DNA from: Oceaniferula spumae
Lineage (GTDB): Bacteria; Verrucomicrobiota; Verrucomicrobiia; Verrucomicrobiales; Akkermansiaceae
NCBI RefSeq assembly: GCF_042849255.1
Contig: NZ_AP026866.1
Location: forward strand, 1,116,001-1,180,000
Direction: 5' to 3'
Length of the DNA: 64,000 nt
Shown: piece after piece, positions 45,292 to 54,602 of the stretch
How the letters are laid out: every line of letters begins with the position of its first letter
How positions within the stretch are numbered: position 1 is the stretch's first letter
The notes under the pieces: model-generated
The model's input: the letters and a program-made list of their open reading frames with translations, nothing else
Told to the model about the DNA's origin: nothing
Database searches by the model: none
Position numbers and translations under genes: made by a program

Positions 45292-48200
45292 TTACGCTGC
45301 TCGTTTCTGAGTGGCGCGCTGTTGCCAGTGTGCTGTGATTTTTTCGAGCTCTTCTTGGCTCGGCGGATTACTGTCAGAACTGAACGAGCGGGCTTCGAGG
45401 CTTTCGATTTCCTTCATAAGCTCTCGCTCTATCGTCTCATCAAGACTTGCGTTTTGATGCACTCTTTTCAGGAAAGCTATCGCCGTCACCGGAGTCAGTG
45501 TGTTTGGTAATTGAGGGCCTGCTAGAACTTCGGCTTCAGGGTCTTTGTTATTCTTTGAAATCAGCCAATACACCAGAGCCAGCACAGGCACGGCGAGAAG
45601 TAACAACCAGGCGTTGAACCCGGATTTACTCCCAGCACCGAGGGTTACCTCGGAGCTAGAGGGGATTAGGTCAACGTCATCATATTGCTGTAATGTCAGC
45701 GCATCTTCCTCCGCAAGGTTGAGGTCTTTTTGCAGAACCGGGAATGCGAACGATTTCGGCAAATGATCTGACTGAGGAGTCAGAATCAACCGCCACTCAC
45801 GTGTGCTGATAGGTGCTCCGTCGTCGGTTTCTACATCCAACTCTGCGACGAGAAGTTCGTTGTCCCCCTCGGTGGAGACATCGAAACCGTCGATATTCAG
45901 ATCCAGAATTCGATCCAATGGCGGCACCAGACCGTGAGCGGTCGCCTTGATTTCTAGCGCTATTTTATTCTCCTTCTCCGCTTCGCGCTCATCCAATGTC
46001 ATGGTGACTTTCAAGTTTCGGTGCGGACGCGGGTCGCCTTTGCCAGATGCGTCAATTGGGATCGCGGCAGAGGTGATGGGTAGAACGACGTAGCCGGAAG
46101 TATCCAGGAAATCGAGATCGATCTTCATCGGCGGTATTGAATCGATTTCAGGTCCTTTGGGTTTGAGCAAAAAGTAAGCGTAGGGAGTCACGCTCCAGCC
46201 TGGTTCCGAATCGGTGCGCGACTGCACTTTGGAGTGATGGAATGTGAGTGAAACGACTTCGAAATGCTCCTCGAGTGCTGCCCGTGCCGACTTCTCAAAT
46301 TTATCACGGTAATCTTCCGTCGGCCGGCCATAGTTATAAGCGAATTGTGAATTACTTTGATTGATCAAGTAGCGCTGGAAGCCACCGGATTCACGTTCGA
46401 TTTCACGGGTATGCCGCAAATTGACGAATAAGCCAAATGGCACCGAAGCGTTTATCCGGTCAGATCCGTCGATGTGGGCATCCAGTTGAATTTCGGTCAC
46501 CAAGTCCTGATAATATTGGAAAATCTTGGTCGCGTCCGAGATGCGTTCGTGATCGCCGGTAATGGGAAGCGCTGACTCGAGAAAGCGGTATTTTAAATCC
46601 GCACCTACGTTGGCCAGACGGGTATTGAGCGTCTTGGCGAAAAGATCCATGTGGCGCTTTCGGCAAGATTCAGGCAAGCTCTCTAGAGCCTCTTTGATTT
46701 TAGCAAACTCACTGGGCACAGGCTGATGATGGCTTTTCAGAGCACTCAGGTCTGGCGACCCCAGCGCAGCGTAGAACCAAGTCGTGAATGCTTCGTCAGA
46801 CTCATCTTTTTTATCCTCCAATGGGAGTGTCGCAGAGTAGGCCTCACAGGCGCTTGCCAGACCGTTCAATCCGAGCCGTTTGTTCGCACTATGCTCCGGG
46901 TGGGAACCGAGTGTCGCGCGGTAGTTAGACTCTTCATAAATAAGCGCAGACTTCTGCACCTGCAACGCCCAATCGCCTGGATGATGCTTCAGCACGTTCT
47001 CACAAAGGTCACTCGCGGCAGCATATCCTTTGAGAACCTGCGCCTGTAATTCTTTGTCTTTACGTTTGGTCTCAGCCTCCTCTTGCAGCTTCGGATTGGG
47101 CCAGAGGTTGGCCAAGTTTCCACGCATTCGGCGGAGCAGAGAGGCTGCAATCTTGGCGTCGAGCTTTTCAAGATCACCGAACACGGTCTCTAGTGACTCG
47201 ACACGCCAGACTTCGGCCTTCGAGTGACACTGGATAAATGCATCGGCGAATTCCTTATCGAAGGATTCATCGAGATTGAACGCACGGATTTTTTTGATCA
47301 ACTTTGCCAACTCTAACAAATTCCGTTCCTGCTTAGACCGTGTCAGAGGAATTGTCTCAGCACGCTGGTTATAGCCTGAGAAATAATAGTAGCTGGAGCG
47401 ATACTGGTTTTTCTGGTTCGGGTTATTATTTTCCGCCCATACGCGAACCAGCTCCCGGCACAGCTCCTCGGCGTCATCGGGATTGTCAGATGCAAGAGTT
47501 TCCAACAATGGCAGTGCCTTTTTGTGCTCCTTCACCTTGAGGTATAATCTCGCAGTGAGGGTGAGCGTTTGGATTTTCACCGGCTCATCTAACAGCGCGA
47601 TCCAGCGGGCGTCAGGCCCTTCGCGCAATATGTCTCCGGTATCGATGGCTGGAACCACCTTCTGGCCATTCACGCTCCGTCCTACCATCGATTGCGTGTA
47701 ACTAGTCCTCATGTAGTAGGGATTCCCAAATGTATCCATGGACATGGTTGGGCGCATGGAAGTGGCCGAGTCATATTTGTTAGTATGCTCTGCCTCGTAG
47801 AGCCAGTTGCGAGCATAGAGCGTCAGGATTTCTTGCCACGGTTTGGGATCGATCCCCGGAGTGCTCAGCAGAGCTTGAGCAGCTGCCCGCTGAAGCTTAA
47901 TTTGCTCAAGTCGGTAACTCGCTGACGGATGCTGGTGAACCTGTGCGGCGAGTGTGCCGATGGTGGTGAGAATTTCAAAGCCTTCGCCATCTGCTCCTGC
48001 GAAGGTTTTGTGTAACCAATCTCGGCCGGCTTCGCCCTCAAGGTCTGGCACAAGTCCGAGAGCTCGATAGAGAGCTTCAGCACGGGCGTCGAACGGTGCT
48101 TTTTTATTGCCCACAAGATCGAGCGATGTCTCCCAAGCCAGAGGCAGATGCTCGTGGCCTTCATCGGCACGATGCGCTTGAGCATGCCACCGGGCGATCA

Positions 48201-49026
48201 GATTGAGTGCTGCAAAGTCGTTACTGTTCTTGGACTCAGCAAGAGATGGCAGGTAGGGTTTTGCCTCATCGAGATGCCCAGCGTCCATCAAGAATCTTGC
48301 AGTGAGCAATGATGATTCAGCATCCTTGGTGCCGAAATAACGACTGCTGTTTTTTAACGCATTAAAAAATTCCTTCGGCGGCGTGTCGCTGTTTTTCAGT
48401 AGCTGGGAGAGCTTGCTGAGAGAATCTTTGTCAGGAGCTTTTGGGGATAGATTGGAAACGGCCAAAACATCCGATGCGCGAAGATATTGTTTCTGTCGGT
48501 GTGGTTTGGCTCCCGCCGCAGCAAGCTCTGGGCGAGGTACAACATTCACAGGTGACGCCAGTTGCTGGAGAATCCGGTCATACACGATCTGAATCTCGTT
48601 TTCCTTCAGTGTAGCAAGGTACTCCCCTGCCTTTCTCCAATTCCCCAAATTGAGGTTAAGCTGAAGTTGCTCGATGTCTTTCTTGATTTTTGCCAGCTCA
48701 ACTTGTGCCGGAGACGCTGGGGTGGCTGGCTTTTCTAACGGCTCTTCAGCAGGCTTTCTTGTCGCTTGAAGTCGGGATTGAAGAATCCCCGCATTGGTGC
48801 GATCTATCGTCAGCTTTTTGAGTAAATCGAGTCTTAGTTTCGCAGGATCTGAAGCACTTTTGCCATCTTGAGCAGGCGCTTTCGCAACGACACGCCCGGC
48901 CCTAGACGCCTCTATTTGGGCTTGGAGCCTGGCTTGAATCTCAGGTGGCAAAGTCTCAATCTGGGCCGTAAGAGGAGACACCAGTGATGCACTGATGAGA
49001 GATAGAGTTAGAAAACGTGGTTGCAT
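45292..49026 (-). CDS. Very large exported helical-repeat protein with C-terminal membrane anchor
   Basis: A 1244-residue protein, last gene of the Bat-type operon. The signal peptide (about 1-21, ending LTAQ) is followed by about 850 residues of mostly helical, TPR-like segments (AKPYLPSLAES, KEHKKALPLLETLASDNPDDAEELCRELVRVWAENN). A beta-rich part then begins near residue 875 (NASVPFGLFVNLRHTREIERESGG). One membrane helix (FNAWLLLLAVPVLALVYWLIS) lies near residue 1160, and a short charged cytoplasmic tail ends the protein. I do not recognise the family. BatD-like proteins in such operons also have a beta-rich exported part and a C-terminal anchor, so it may fill that place. Confidence 0.7.
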   Translation of the reverse strand: MQPRFLTLSLISASLVSPLTAQIETLPPEIQARLQAQIEASRAGRVVAKAPAQDGKSASDPAKLRLDLLKKLTIDRTNAGILQSRLQATRKPAEEPLEKPATPASPAQVELAKIKKDIEQLQLNLNLGNWRKAGEYLATLKENEIQIVYDRILQQLASPVNVVPRPELAAAGAKPHRQKQYLRASDVLAVSNLSPKAPDKDSLSKLSQLLKNSDTPPKEFFNALKNSSRYFGTKDAESSLLTARFLMDAGHLDEAKPYLPSLAESKNSNDFAALNLIARWHAQAHRADEGHEHLPLAWETSLDLVGNKKAPFDARAEALYRALGLVPDLEGEAGRDWLHKTFAGADGEGFEILTTIGTLAAQVHQHPSASYRLEQIKLQRAAAQALLSTPGIDPKPWQEILTLYARNWLYEAEHTNKYDSATSMRPTMSMDTFGNPYYMRTSYTQSMVGRSVNGQKVVPAIDTGDILREGPDARWIALLDEPVKIQTLTLTARLYLKVKEHKKALPLLETLASDNPDDAEELCRELVRVWAENNNPNQKNQYRSSYYYFSGYNQRAETIPLTRSKQERNLLELAKLIKKIRAFNLDESFDKEFADAFIQCHSKAEVWRVESLETVFGDLEKLDAKIAASLLRRMRGNLANLWPNPKLQEEAETKRKDKELQAQVLKGYAAASDLCENVLKHHPGDWALQVQKSALIYEESNYRATLGSHPEHSANKRLGLNGLASACEAYSATLPLEDKKDESDEAFTTWFYAALGSPDLSALKSHHQPVPSEFAKIKEALESLPESCRKRHMDLFAKTLNTRLANVGADLKYRFLESALPITGDHERISDATKIFQYYQDLVTEIQLDAHIDGSDRINASVPFGLFVNLRHTREIERESGGFQRYLINQSNSQFAYNYGRPTEDYRDKFEKSARAALEEHFEVVSLTFHHSKVQSRTDSEPGWSVTPYAYFLLKPKGPEIDSIPPMKIDLDFLDTSGYVVLPITSAAIPIDASGKGDPRPHRNLKVTMTLDEREAEKENKIALEIKATAHGLVPPLDRILDLNIDGFDVSTEGDNELLVAELDVETDDGAPISTREWRLILTPQSDHLPKSFAFPVLQKDLNLAEEDALTLQQYDDVDLIPSSSEVTLGAGSKSGFNAWLLLLAVPVLALVYWLISKNNKDPEAEVLAGPQLPNTLTPVTAIAFLKRVHQNASLDETIERELMKEIESLEARSFSSDSNPPSQEELEKITAHWQQRATQKRAA

Positions 49027-49126
49027 AGTAATGGATAAATACTGGCAGGGTATCGAAATTCGGCCATTGGCGGATAGACCAATAAATTGTTAGAACAAAT
49101 CGCGGAAATAGAGAATCAACAATTCA

Positions 49127-49243
49127 TTATGAGCCGGCTCCATCAGGTGGAGGGCCTTGACCGGCTCCGCGTGAGTCTTTGGGTTTCTTCTGAGAAGGCT
49201 TGGCATTAGGGTTCGGGCGACCGCCCGAGTTACATCCTTGTCA
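49127..49243 (-). other. Candidate UGA-selenocysteine codon and downstream coding extension
   Basis: The TPR gene stops at UGA (49241-49243). The same frame stays open for 37 more codons to TAA at 49127-49129. The downstream peptide looks like a real Gly/Pro/Lys-rich tail, ending KDSRGAGQGPPPDGAGS, and places a cysteine three residues after the UGA (PNQ-U-QGC), the UxxC arrangement of redox selenoproteins. Read through, the product would be 231 residues with Sec at 194. Confidence 0.6.
49213..49228 (-). promoter_or_regulatory. Candidate bacterial SECIS hairpin
   Basis: On the mRNA this reads UCGGGC-GGUC-GCCCGA: a perfect 6-bp stem with loop GGUC. Exactly 18 nt separate the UGA from the loop, the same spacing and the same loop bases as in the E. 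coli fdhF SECIS. There is no bulged U as in fdhF. No T-run follows, so it is not an intrinsic terminator. Confidence 0.55.
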
Positions 49244-49822
49244 TTGGTTAGGAATTGGTAGTCCGTAAAGTTCAGTAGGATCTGTACGGGCAAGACGCAC
49301 CGCTGCATCCAGATCGAGCTGGTGCTTGGTTTTGTCACTCCCCGTCTGGGCGAGCAATTTATACTCCTGTCTGGCGGCTTCAATTTCAGGTTCCCATTCA
49401 GCGGCTGGCAGACCTTCGAGTTTCATCAGGTAGGTCATGTAGTATCGCGCATTGGCCAGAGTGGATAAGGCATCCTCTTTTAGCTTCGCCGGAGTGGAAG
49501 GGTCAGCATTGATTTCGCTCACAAGCTCGGCCAGGTCCTCACGTGCTTCCGGCAGCGCCGAGTTTTGCATTTTCGCTTTAGCGATCTCCAATTGAATGCG
49601 ACGGGAGTGATTTTTCTGATCCTTGGGAAGTTTGGAAAGAGCCTTCTGATAGGCTTCAATGGCGATGCCCCATTGTTCTTCTGCTACGGCTTTGCGAGCA
49701 ACCGCCAGATGCTCTTCGGTGTGGTCCAAAGCCAGCCTTTTCTGCCCGGGCCCGTAATGGTAGGCGGCAATCCCCAAGGGAACGAGCAACCATAGTGTGG
49801 CGATGAGAATTCGTGATTTCAT
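49241..49822 (-). CDS. Bat-operon TPR protein (BatC-like); probable selenoprotein
   Basis: 193 residues if UGA at 49241 is a stop, 231 if it is read as selenocysteine. A signal or anchor helix (about 5-22) precedes two to three TPR-like helix pairs (EEHLAVARKAVAEEQWGIAIEAYQKALSKLP, IQLEIAKAKMQNSALPEAREDLAELVSEI), then YYMTYLMKLEGLPAAEWEPEIEAARQEYKLLA and a conserved-looking end LARTDPTELYGLPIPNQ. It lies 4 bp after the second vWA gene, as BatC follows BatB in other bacteria. The role in Bat operons is envelope-related and poorly defined. Confidence 0.85.
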   Translation of the reverse strand: MKSRILIATLWLLVPLGIAAYHYGPGQKRLALDHTEEHLAVARKAVAEEQWGIAIEAYQKALSKLPKDQKNHSRRIQLEIAKAKMQNSALPEAREDLAELVSEINADPSTPAKLKEDALSTLANARYYMTYLMKLEGLPAAEWEPEIEAARQEYKLLAQTGSDKTKHQLDLDAAVRLARTDPTELYGLPIPNQ

Positions 49823-49826
49823 GTTT

Positions 49827-50783
49827 TTAATCGTTTAATGTTGAGGGCATTAGAGTGAGGATAAGCGGGAAGATGGCGAGAAGAAAGGAGGAAGTTCCAC
49901 AGATGATCAGGGCATACTCTCGCTTTGTCAGCTTGAGTGTCTGCTCATCAAGTTCCAGAGTGCCTAGTCGGGCTAACATGTCGGTAGGCACATGCTTCGC
50001 ATTGCCATCATGATACTCACCCCCAAGACGCGAGGCAATCTGGCGTAAGGCCCCGGTATCTTGCCGCGACTGGCGGCCGTCAATGAATGAACCTTTGGTC
50101 GGATCCCCCACCCCGAGCACCAGAACGCCGCCAATGGATTTTGGTATCTTGGGCATCCCTGTCGAGGGCACCGTATCGCCATCGCTGACGAGAAGTAAGG
50201 TCGTGGAGTTCTCGGGCCATGGCTGGGCGATCTGCGATGCGACTTCGAGCCCATCAAATATCCGTGTCTTGCCTGTTGGAAAGACCTGATAGAGCGGCAT
50301 GTCATCGAGGAAATTGAGAATCACCTCGAGATCACGACTTTCCTGAACCACAGGTTTCGCTCCGTTGTAAACGGCCACGAGTGTGATGTGCAGTTTGTTA
50401 TCAGTGGTGCGTTTGAGCAACGACTGGATCAAAGCCGATGCTCTTTTCGTACGTGAAAGGCCATCCGTTTCACCAGCATCTTGAAGTCTCATTGACGGTG
50501 AAACATCTAACACTAGCATCAGGTGATGGCGTTCTTTGGGCTCGATATCTTCCAGCACCTTACTTCTGTGTGCCTTCGGAGGAAGTAGCAACAAAGTGGT
50601 CAAGGACCAAGCCAGACCGGAAAGAGCCAGCACCCGAGCTGGGCTAGCGAAAGCGGTAAGCAGGTTAACTTTTCCGGAGGGACCGAAAGCCAAATACCTG
50701 ACCTTCCGAATTCGCGTCCAATGAAGTGCCTCCGCGCCAAGGGCGAGGATGGCAACAGCCAGAGTGATGAGCAACGCGGTCAA
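49827..50783 (-). CDS. von Willebrand factor A protein, BatB-like
   Basis: 318 residues from a TTG start at 50783; no ATG or GTG is available between the preceding in-frame stop and the first membrane helix. N-terminal helices (about 2-18 and 52-67), then a vWA domain whose MIDAS begins LVLDVSPSMRL (DxSxS intact), with TLLLVSDGDTVPS further on. A C-terminal helix (YALIICGTSSFLLAIFPLILTL) anchors it. It is the second vWA gene of the operon, 28 bp after the first. MIDAS conservation suggests metal-dependent binding of a partner, perhaps controlled by the MoxR ATPase. Confidence 0.85.
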   Translation of the reverse strand: MTALLITLAVAILALGAEALHWTRIRKVRYLAFGPSGKVNLLTAFASPARVLALSGLAWSLTTLLLLPPKAHRSKVLEDIEPKERHHLMLVLDVSPSMRLQDAGETDGLSRTKRASALIQSLLKRTTDNKLHITLVAVYNGAKPVVQESRDLEVILNFLDDMPLYQVFPTGKTRIFDGLEVASQIAQPWPENSTTLLLVSDGDTVPSTGMPKIPKSIGGVLVLGVGDPTKGSFIDGRQSRQDTGALRQIASRLGGEYHDGNAKHVPTDMLARLGTLELDEQTLKLTKREYALIICGTSSFLLAIFPLILTLMPSTLND

Positions 50784-50811
50784 GAAATCGGATTGGTAAA
50801 TTTAGAGCTTA

Positions 50812-51729
50812 CTACCACGGTGTGTAGCGTAGGCCGAACAGGGTCAGTAGATATATGCCTGAGAGTGAAATGGCTGTGATGACGAATGGTTGGTAATAAT
50901 CAACTGGATCAGGAGTTAGTCGCTTCATTTCAGCCTGCTGCATTTCATCAATGCGAAGGAAAACGGACTTGAGAGCGGCTGGATCACCTGCGGCAAATGT
51001 TTCCCCTCCAGTGATTGATGAAATCACCGACACCTCCGGTGGTGCTGCACCGCCGCCGATGTGAACAGTGTAGACGGTGATTTTGTTGTCTTTGAGACTT
51101 TGAGCAATTTTGACATCATTCCCATCGTACAAATCAAAGCTTTCACCATCGGAAAGGAGAATGATCATGCGGTCTCCTTTTTCCGCAGTGGTTAGATATT
51201 TTTCAGATTGCTTCAGAGCTTTCCCAATAAAAGTTCCACCGGAGAACCAAGGAGGAAGCTTATCCGGACGCAGAAAAGGCGGAGCGGAGCGAAAGGCAGA
51301 AACATCGGTAGTAAGTGGCACCCAACGTAACTGGTGACCGCCAAAAACCATCAGCGAAAAGGAGTCTCCTTTACGATAGGTTAAGAACTCGTTGAGGGAG
51401 TCCATCGCAACTTCGTAGCGATCCGAGCCTCCGAACTGAGCCATCATCGATCCAGACACATCGAGACAGAACTGGATATTCGTCATTTCTCGCTCTGACT
51501 TTGGTCGTTCAAACCTCCGTGGCCCCGCAGCTAACAAGACGGCAACGGCGAGAACCAGCGCCGGCAGTGTGTTTACCAAGTTAAGTAAGCGAGCTAGCCA
51601 TTTTGCGTGATCGGTGTCCTGATGATCGAAGGGCAATGCCAAGGGCTTAGCATGGTGACGCCATTGGAAGACGATCAAAAGGATCGGCAAGGCAAGTGCT
51701 AGTAACACATATGGATAGGCGAATGTCAT
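50812..51729 (-). CDS. von Willebrand factor A protein, BatA-like
   Basis: 305 residues. N-terminal helices (YPYVLLALALPILLIVF, then about 53-68), a vWA domain with MIDAS FCLDVSGSMMAQFGGSDR and IILLSDGESFDLYDG, and a C-terminal helix (FVITAISLSGIYLLTLFG). The typical BatA feature GGTFIGKALKQSE is present. ATG overlaps the stop of the preceding gene in ATGA, indicating tight coupling. Confidence 0.87.
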   Translation of the reverse strand: MTFAYPYVLLALALPILLIVFQWRHHAKPLALPFDHQDTDHAKWLARLLNLVNTLPALVLAVAVLLAAGPRRFERPKSEREMTNIQFCLDVSGSMMAQFGGSDRYEVAMDSLNEFLTYRKGDSFSLMVFGGHQLRWVPLTTDVSAFRSAPPFLRPDKLPPWFSGGTFIGKALKQSEKYLTTAEKGDRMIILLSDGESFDLYDGNDVKIAQSLKDNKITVYTVHIGGGAAPPEVSVISSITGGETFAAGDPAALKSVFLRIDEMQQAEMKRLTPDPVDYYQPFVITAISLSGIYLLTLFGLRYTPW

Positions 51730-52544
51730 GCGTCCCGAAACGGTTCTAACAATGGAGTGATTGTCTTCTGATCGACCGAAGAATTTGGAGCGTGTAACCA
51801 GTGTTCCAGTTTCAGCAGAAGCGGTGAGGCTTCAGGGTGTCGGCGCAGTGCTACCAGCGCCTCGGACGCTGACAGGTTCTCAATTTCCGGCAGACGCTGT
51901 TTCCAATGCCCTAGGATAAGACGCTCCAATTGTGAGCGGTCAGCATCGTCTAACTCCCCCTGAGCGGCTGATGAAACGAGCGCATGAAGTTTCTCATGCA
52001 ACGTCGGCGGAGGAGCCAGTTCCACAACGGCGGCATCTTTCTTTTTTCTCCAGAAGAGAATGAGCAAAAGAATGATTACCCAAAGAATTCCCACTAAAGT
52101 CAGCACCAACCGATATCCGCCAAGTTTTTCAGGTGGAGTATTGTCTAACTCTTCGGGTTTGGGGATACCTTGAAGATCGTGAGTGGTGGTGATGGTTATT
52201 TGCTGATCCAGCTCTGGCAGCGGGGCGTGGCTGCCGACGTAATGGAAATAGTCAGACAAGGTATATGTGCCCGCATCTAACCCATAGATCTCCAAGTCAT
52301 AGCGGAACCCCTCAGCGGCAGGCTTGATTTCGAGCACACGGATTACGAGAGACGACTCACGATCTTTTCGCGGAATCGGTTCGGCTTTTTCACCCGGAAT
52401 ATAAAAATCATTCAAGGTCTTTGGTAAGCCGAGCGATGAAGTGAATGTTGGCACCGAGGCCTCCAACGCAACACACACAGCCATCACCATAACCGAGCAC
52501 AGCAAGGCGGCATAACGGTGGACTGAATGTAGCGCGGTCATCAT
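51726..52544 (-). CDS. Exported membrane protein of the Bat operon (DUF4381-like position)
   Basis: 272 residues: signal peptide (about 8-27), a short beta-rich extracytoplasmic domain (RESSLVIRVLEIKPAAEGFRYDLEIYGLDAGTYTLSDYF), one membrane helix (LVLTLVGILWVIILLLILFW, about 150-168) and a helical cytoplasmic tail (LHEKLHALVSSAAQGELDDADRSQLERLILGHWKQRL). The layout resembles DUF4381-type proteins found between DUF58 and vWA genes in other MoxR operons, but I cannot confirm the family. It overlaps both neighbours by 4 bp. Confidence 0.7.
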   Translation of the reverse strand: MMTALHSVHRYAALLCSVMVMAVCVALEASVPTFTSSLGLPKTLNDFYIPGEKAEPIPRKDRESSLVIRVLEIKPAAEGFRYDLEIYGLDAGTYTLSDYFHYVGSHAPLPELDQQITITTTHDLQGIPKPEELDNTPPEKLGGYRLVLTLVGILWVIILLLILFWRKKKDAAVVELAPPPTLHEKLHALVSSAAQGELDDADRSQLERLILGHWKQRLPEIENLSASEALVALRRHPEASPLLLKLEHWLHAPNSSVDQKTITPLLEPFRDA

Positions 52545-53392
52545 TTGGCAAGCATATTGCGGGACTTGAGATAGAGCCTAAGTGAGGCGAGAAACGGTCG
52601 GTCGGTGTGAATTGGAAAATGATCGATCGAAGCCTGCTTGAGCGCGGCCTTGGCGTCATCCAAACAGGTGAAATTCTTATGAGCTCTGGCGGTGAACGTT
52701 TTCCCTGTCTCAATTTCCTGACCGTGCAACAGCCCTGCTCCAGCCAATGAATCCTCTGCAGGATCTCTCAATAACAACACGGTGACATCGTGCCGATGCC
52801 CCAATAATTTCAGTGCCGGAATCGCTGTCGGGTCGTGGAGGTCGGACAGGACAAAGATCAAGCTGCGCTCCTTCAACGAGGGATTTAGAGACAGCAACTT
52901 GCGGCCAAGGTGCGTGCGCTCGGAATAGTCAAAATGACGCAATCTGTGCAGCCACTGGAGAATGATTTCTCTGGAAAGCGACGGCTTGATATTAATGTCG
53001 CGCGCGCCTGCTCCGAGGAGACCTACGGGGGAAACTCGATCCAAACACGCCAGTGCAAGCCCACCGGCAATTTGCACGGCGAGTTGGTATTTTGATGTCG
53101 TAGTGGAGGCATGAGTCATGGATGCCGAAGTATCCACGATGAACCAGACCGGAAGACTTTTGGGTGATTCGTAGTCTTTAACGTGTGTCTTGCCTGTACG
53201 AGCGGTGACCCGCCAGTCGATTGACCTAACAGGATCACCCGGCACGTAATGTCTCGACTGCACATACTCCAGCCCTTGGCCGAGAAACGGGGAGCTGTCA
53301 GTTCCGTATGATAGAGAGTCAGCCAATCGTTTCACCGCAATCAGAAATTGGCGGGAGTCGAGAGGCCGAGTATCTTTGAGTTGCTTCTTCAC
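52541..53392 (-). CDS. DUF58 domain protein
   Basis: 283 residues from a GTG start 2 bp after the moxR stop. The DUF58 signature is RHYVPGDPVRSIDWRVTARTGKTHVKDYE near residue 50-78. A vWA-like continuation has WFIVDTSASMTH with an intact DxSxS. DUF58 proteins are the constant partners of MoxR ATPases; their molecular role is not settled. The final helices reach to a stop overlapping the next start by 4 bp. Confidence 0.88.
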   Translation of the reverse strand: MKKQLKDTRPLDSRQFLIAVKRLADSLSYGTDSSPFLGQGLEYVQSRHYVPGDPVRSIDWRVTARTGKTHVKDYESPKSLPVWFIVDTSASMTHASTTTSKYQLAVQIAGGLALACLDRVSPVGLLGAGARDINIKPSLSREIILQWLHRLRHFDYSERTHLGRKLLSLNPSLKERSLIFVLSDLHDPTAIPALKLLGHRHDVTVLLLRDPAEDSLAGAGLLHGQEIETGKTFTARAHKNFTCLDDAKAALKQASIDHFPIHTDRPFLASLRLYLKSRNMLAK

Positions 53393-53394
53393 GA

Positions 53395-54387
53395 TTAGGA
53401 AATCGACTCTTCAAGGATCTGTTGGAGAATTTGTTGAGGTGTTTTTCCATCTGCCAAAGCCTCATACGACAAACGGATCCGGTGTAGAATGACGTCCTCT
53501 GCCAAGGCAAACAAATCCTCTGAAATGGCGTAGTCTCGTCCGTGAATCAAGGCTCTGGCTCGAGATGCTTTCAATAATGCGATGCCTGCTCGAGGAGAAC
53601 AGCCTAGTTCAAGGTCCGGGTGTTTTCGAGTCCGCTCGACGATATCAACGACGTGTTTGAGGAACACTTCGCTCACATGAATGTCATGGGTCGCCTCCAT
53701 TGCGGCAACCAAGTCTTCAGGAGTTCCCACAGCATCATCCGTGACCAGATCAAACTCGGTGCGGGCAACTGCTCCCCCATCCTTTTTCTGCACCCCTAAC
53801 TTCAGATTGCGACGAAGAATTTCCTCCTCGTCTTTCGCAGCCGGATAACCCAAACGATGACAGAGCATGAAACGGTCTAACTGTGCTTCCGGAAGCTCGA
53901 ATGTTCCCGACTGCTCGATCGGGTTTTGAGTCGCAATGACCAAAAAGGGTGTCGGTAGCGACATCGTTTGATTTCCCAATGTCACCTTGCGTTCCTGCAT
54001 CGCCTCTAACAAAGCCCCCTGAACTTTCGGCGCGGCACGGTTAATTTCATCCGCCAGTAATAGATTGGTGAAAATAGGACCGTGGTGAGTTCTGAAACCA
54101 CCGGACTTTTCATCGAGAATTTCGGTTCCCAGGATATCTGAAGGAAGCAGGTCAATCGTGAACTGCACACGACGAAAATCCAAGTGAATCGCCTTGGATA
54201 TTGTATTCACCAGCAGAGTTTTGGCTAAGCCAGGCATCCCTTCCAACAACAGGTGACCAGATGTTAGAAGTGAGATCAATGTGCGCTCCACGACAACATC
54301 CTGTCCCACCACGATCTCCCCGACGCGTTCACGAATTTGTTTTAGATATGATGAAAGATGATCGTTCGACACGCTGGCATTACTCAT
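53395..54387 (-). CDS. MoxR-family AAA+ ATPase
   Basis: 330 residues, first gene of the seven-gene Bat-type operon. Walker A GMPGLAKT (about 55-62), Walker B LLLADEINRAAPKVQGALLEAMQE, sensor-1 region VIATQNPIEQSGTFELPEAQLDRFML, and the lid domain with LGCSPRAGIALLKASRARAL. MoxR ATPases act as chaperones for vWA partner proteins, two of which are encoded downstream. The promoter should lie in 54388-54602, where no clear consensus could be chosen. Confidence 0.93.
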   Translation of the reverse strand: MSNASVSNDHLSSYLKQIRERVGEIVVGQDVVVERTLISLLTSGHLLLEGMPGLAKTLLVNTISKAIHLDFRRVQFTIDLLPSDILGTEILDEKSGGFRTHHGPIFTNLLLADEINRAAPKVQGALLEAMQERKVTLGNQTMSLPTPFLVIATQNPIEQSGTFELPEAQLDRFMLCHRLGYPAAKDEEEILRRNLKLGVQKKDGGAVARTEFDLVTDDAVGTPEDLVAAMEATHDIHVSEVFLKHVVDIVERTRKHPDLELGCSPRAGIALLKASRARALIHGRDYAISEDLFALAEDVILHRIRLSYEALADGKTPQQILQQILEESIS

Positions 54388-54602
54388 TTCAAAAATGTTA
54401 TAGACTGATTCATTCCCGTCAACGTCCCTGTTAACTTGCTTTGTGCATTTATTCTCAATTTCTCCTCCTCTCGATATTTCATTACTACAACCATCAAGTT
54501 AGTTTCCACCCGACCTAACAAATCACCTCACGGTTTGCATTTCACGATGAAATATTAGACGATCTTCCGAGTATAAAATTATCAGATCTCACTCTACCAT
54601 TT

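Noticed and set aside
49213..49228. Reading the GGUC-loop hairpin as an intrinsic terminator
   Set aside because: It is followed by ACCCTAATG on the mRNA with no T-run, and it lies inside a frame that continues to TAA at 49127.
49090..49383. A 97-codon minus-strand frame overlapping the end of the TPR gene
   Set aside because: It is out of frame with the TPR gene, its composition is not protein-like, and it overlaps the better-supported in-frame extension past the UGA.
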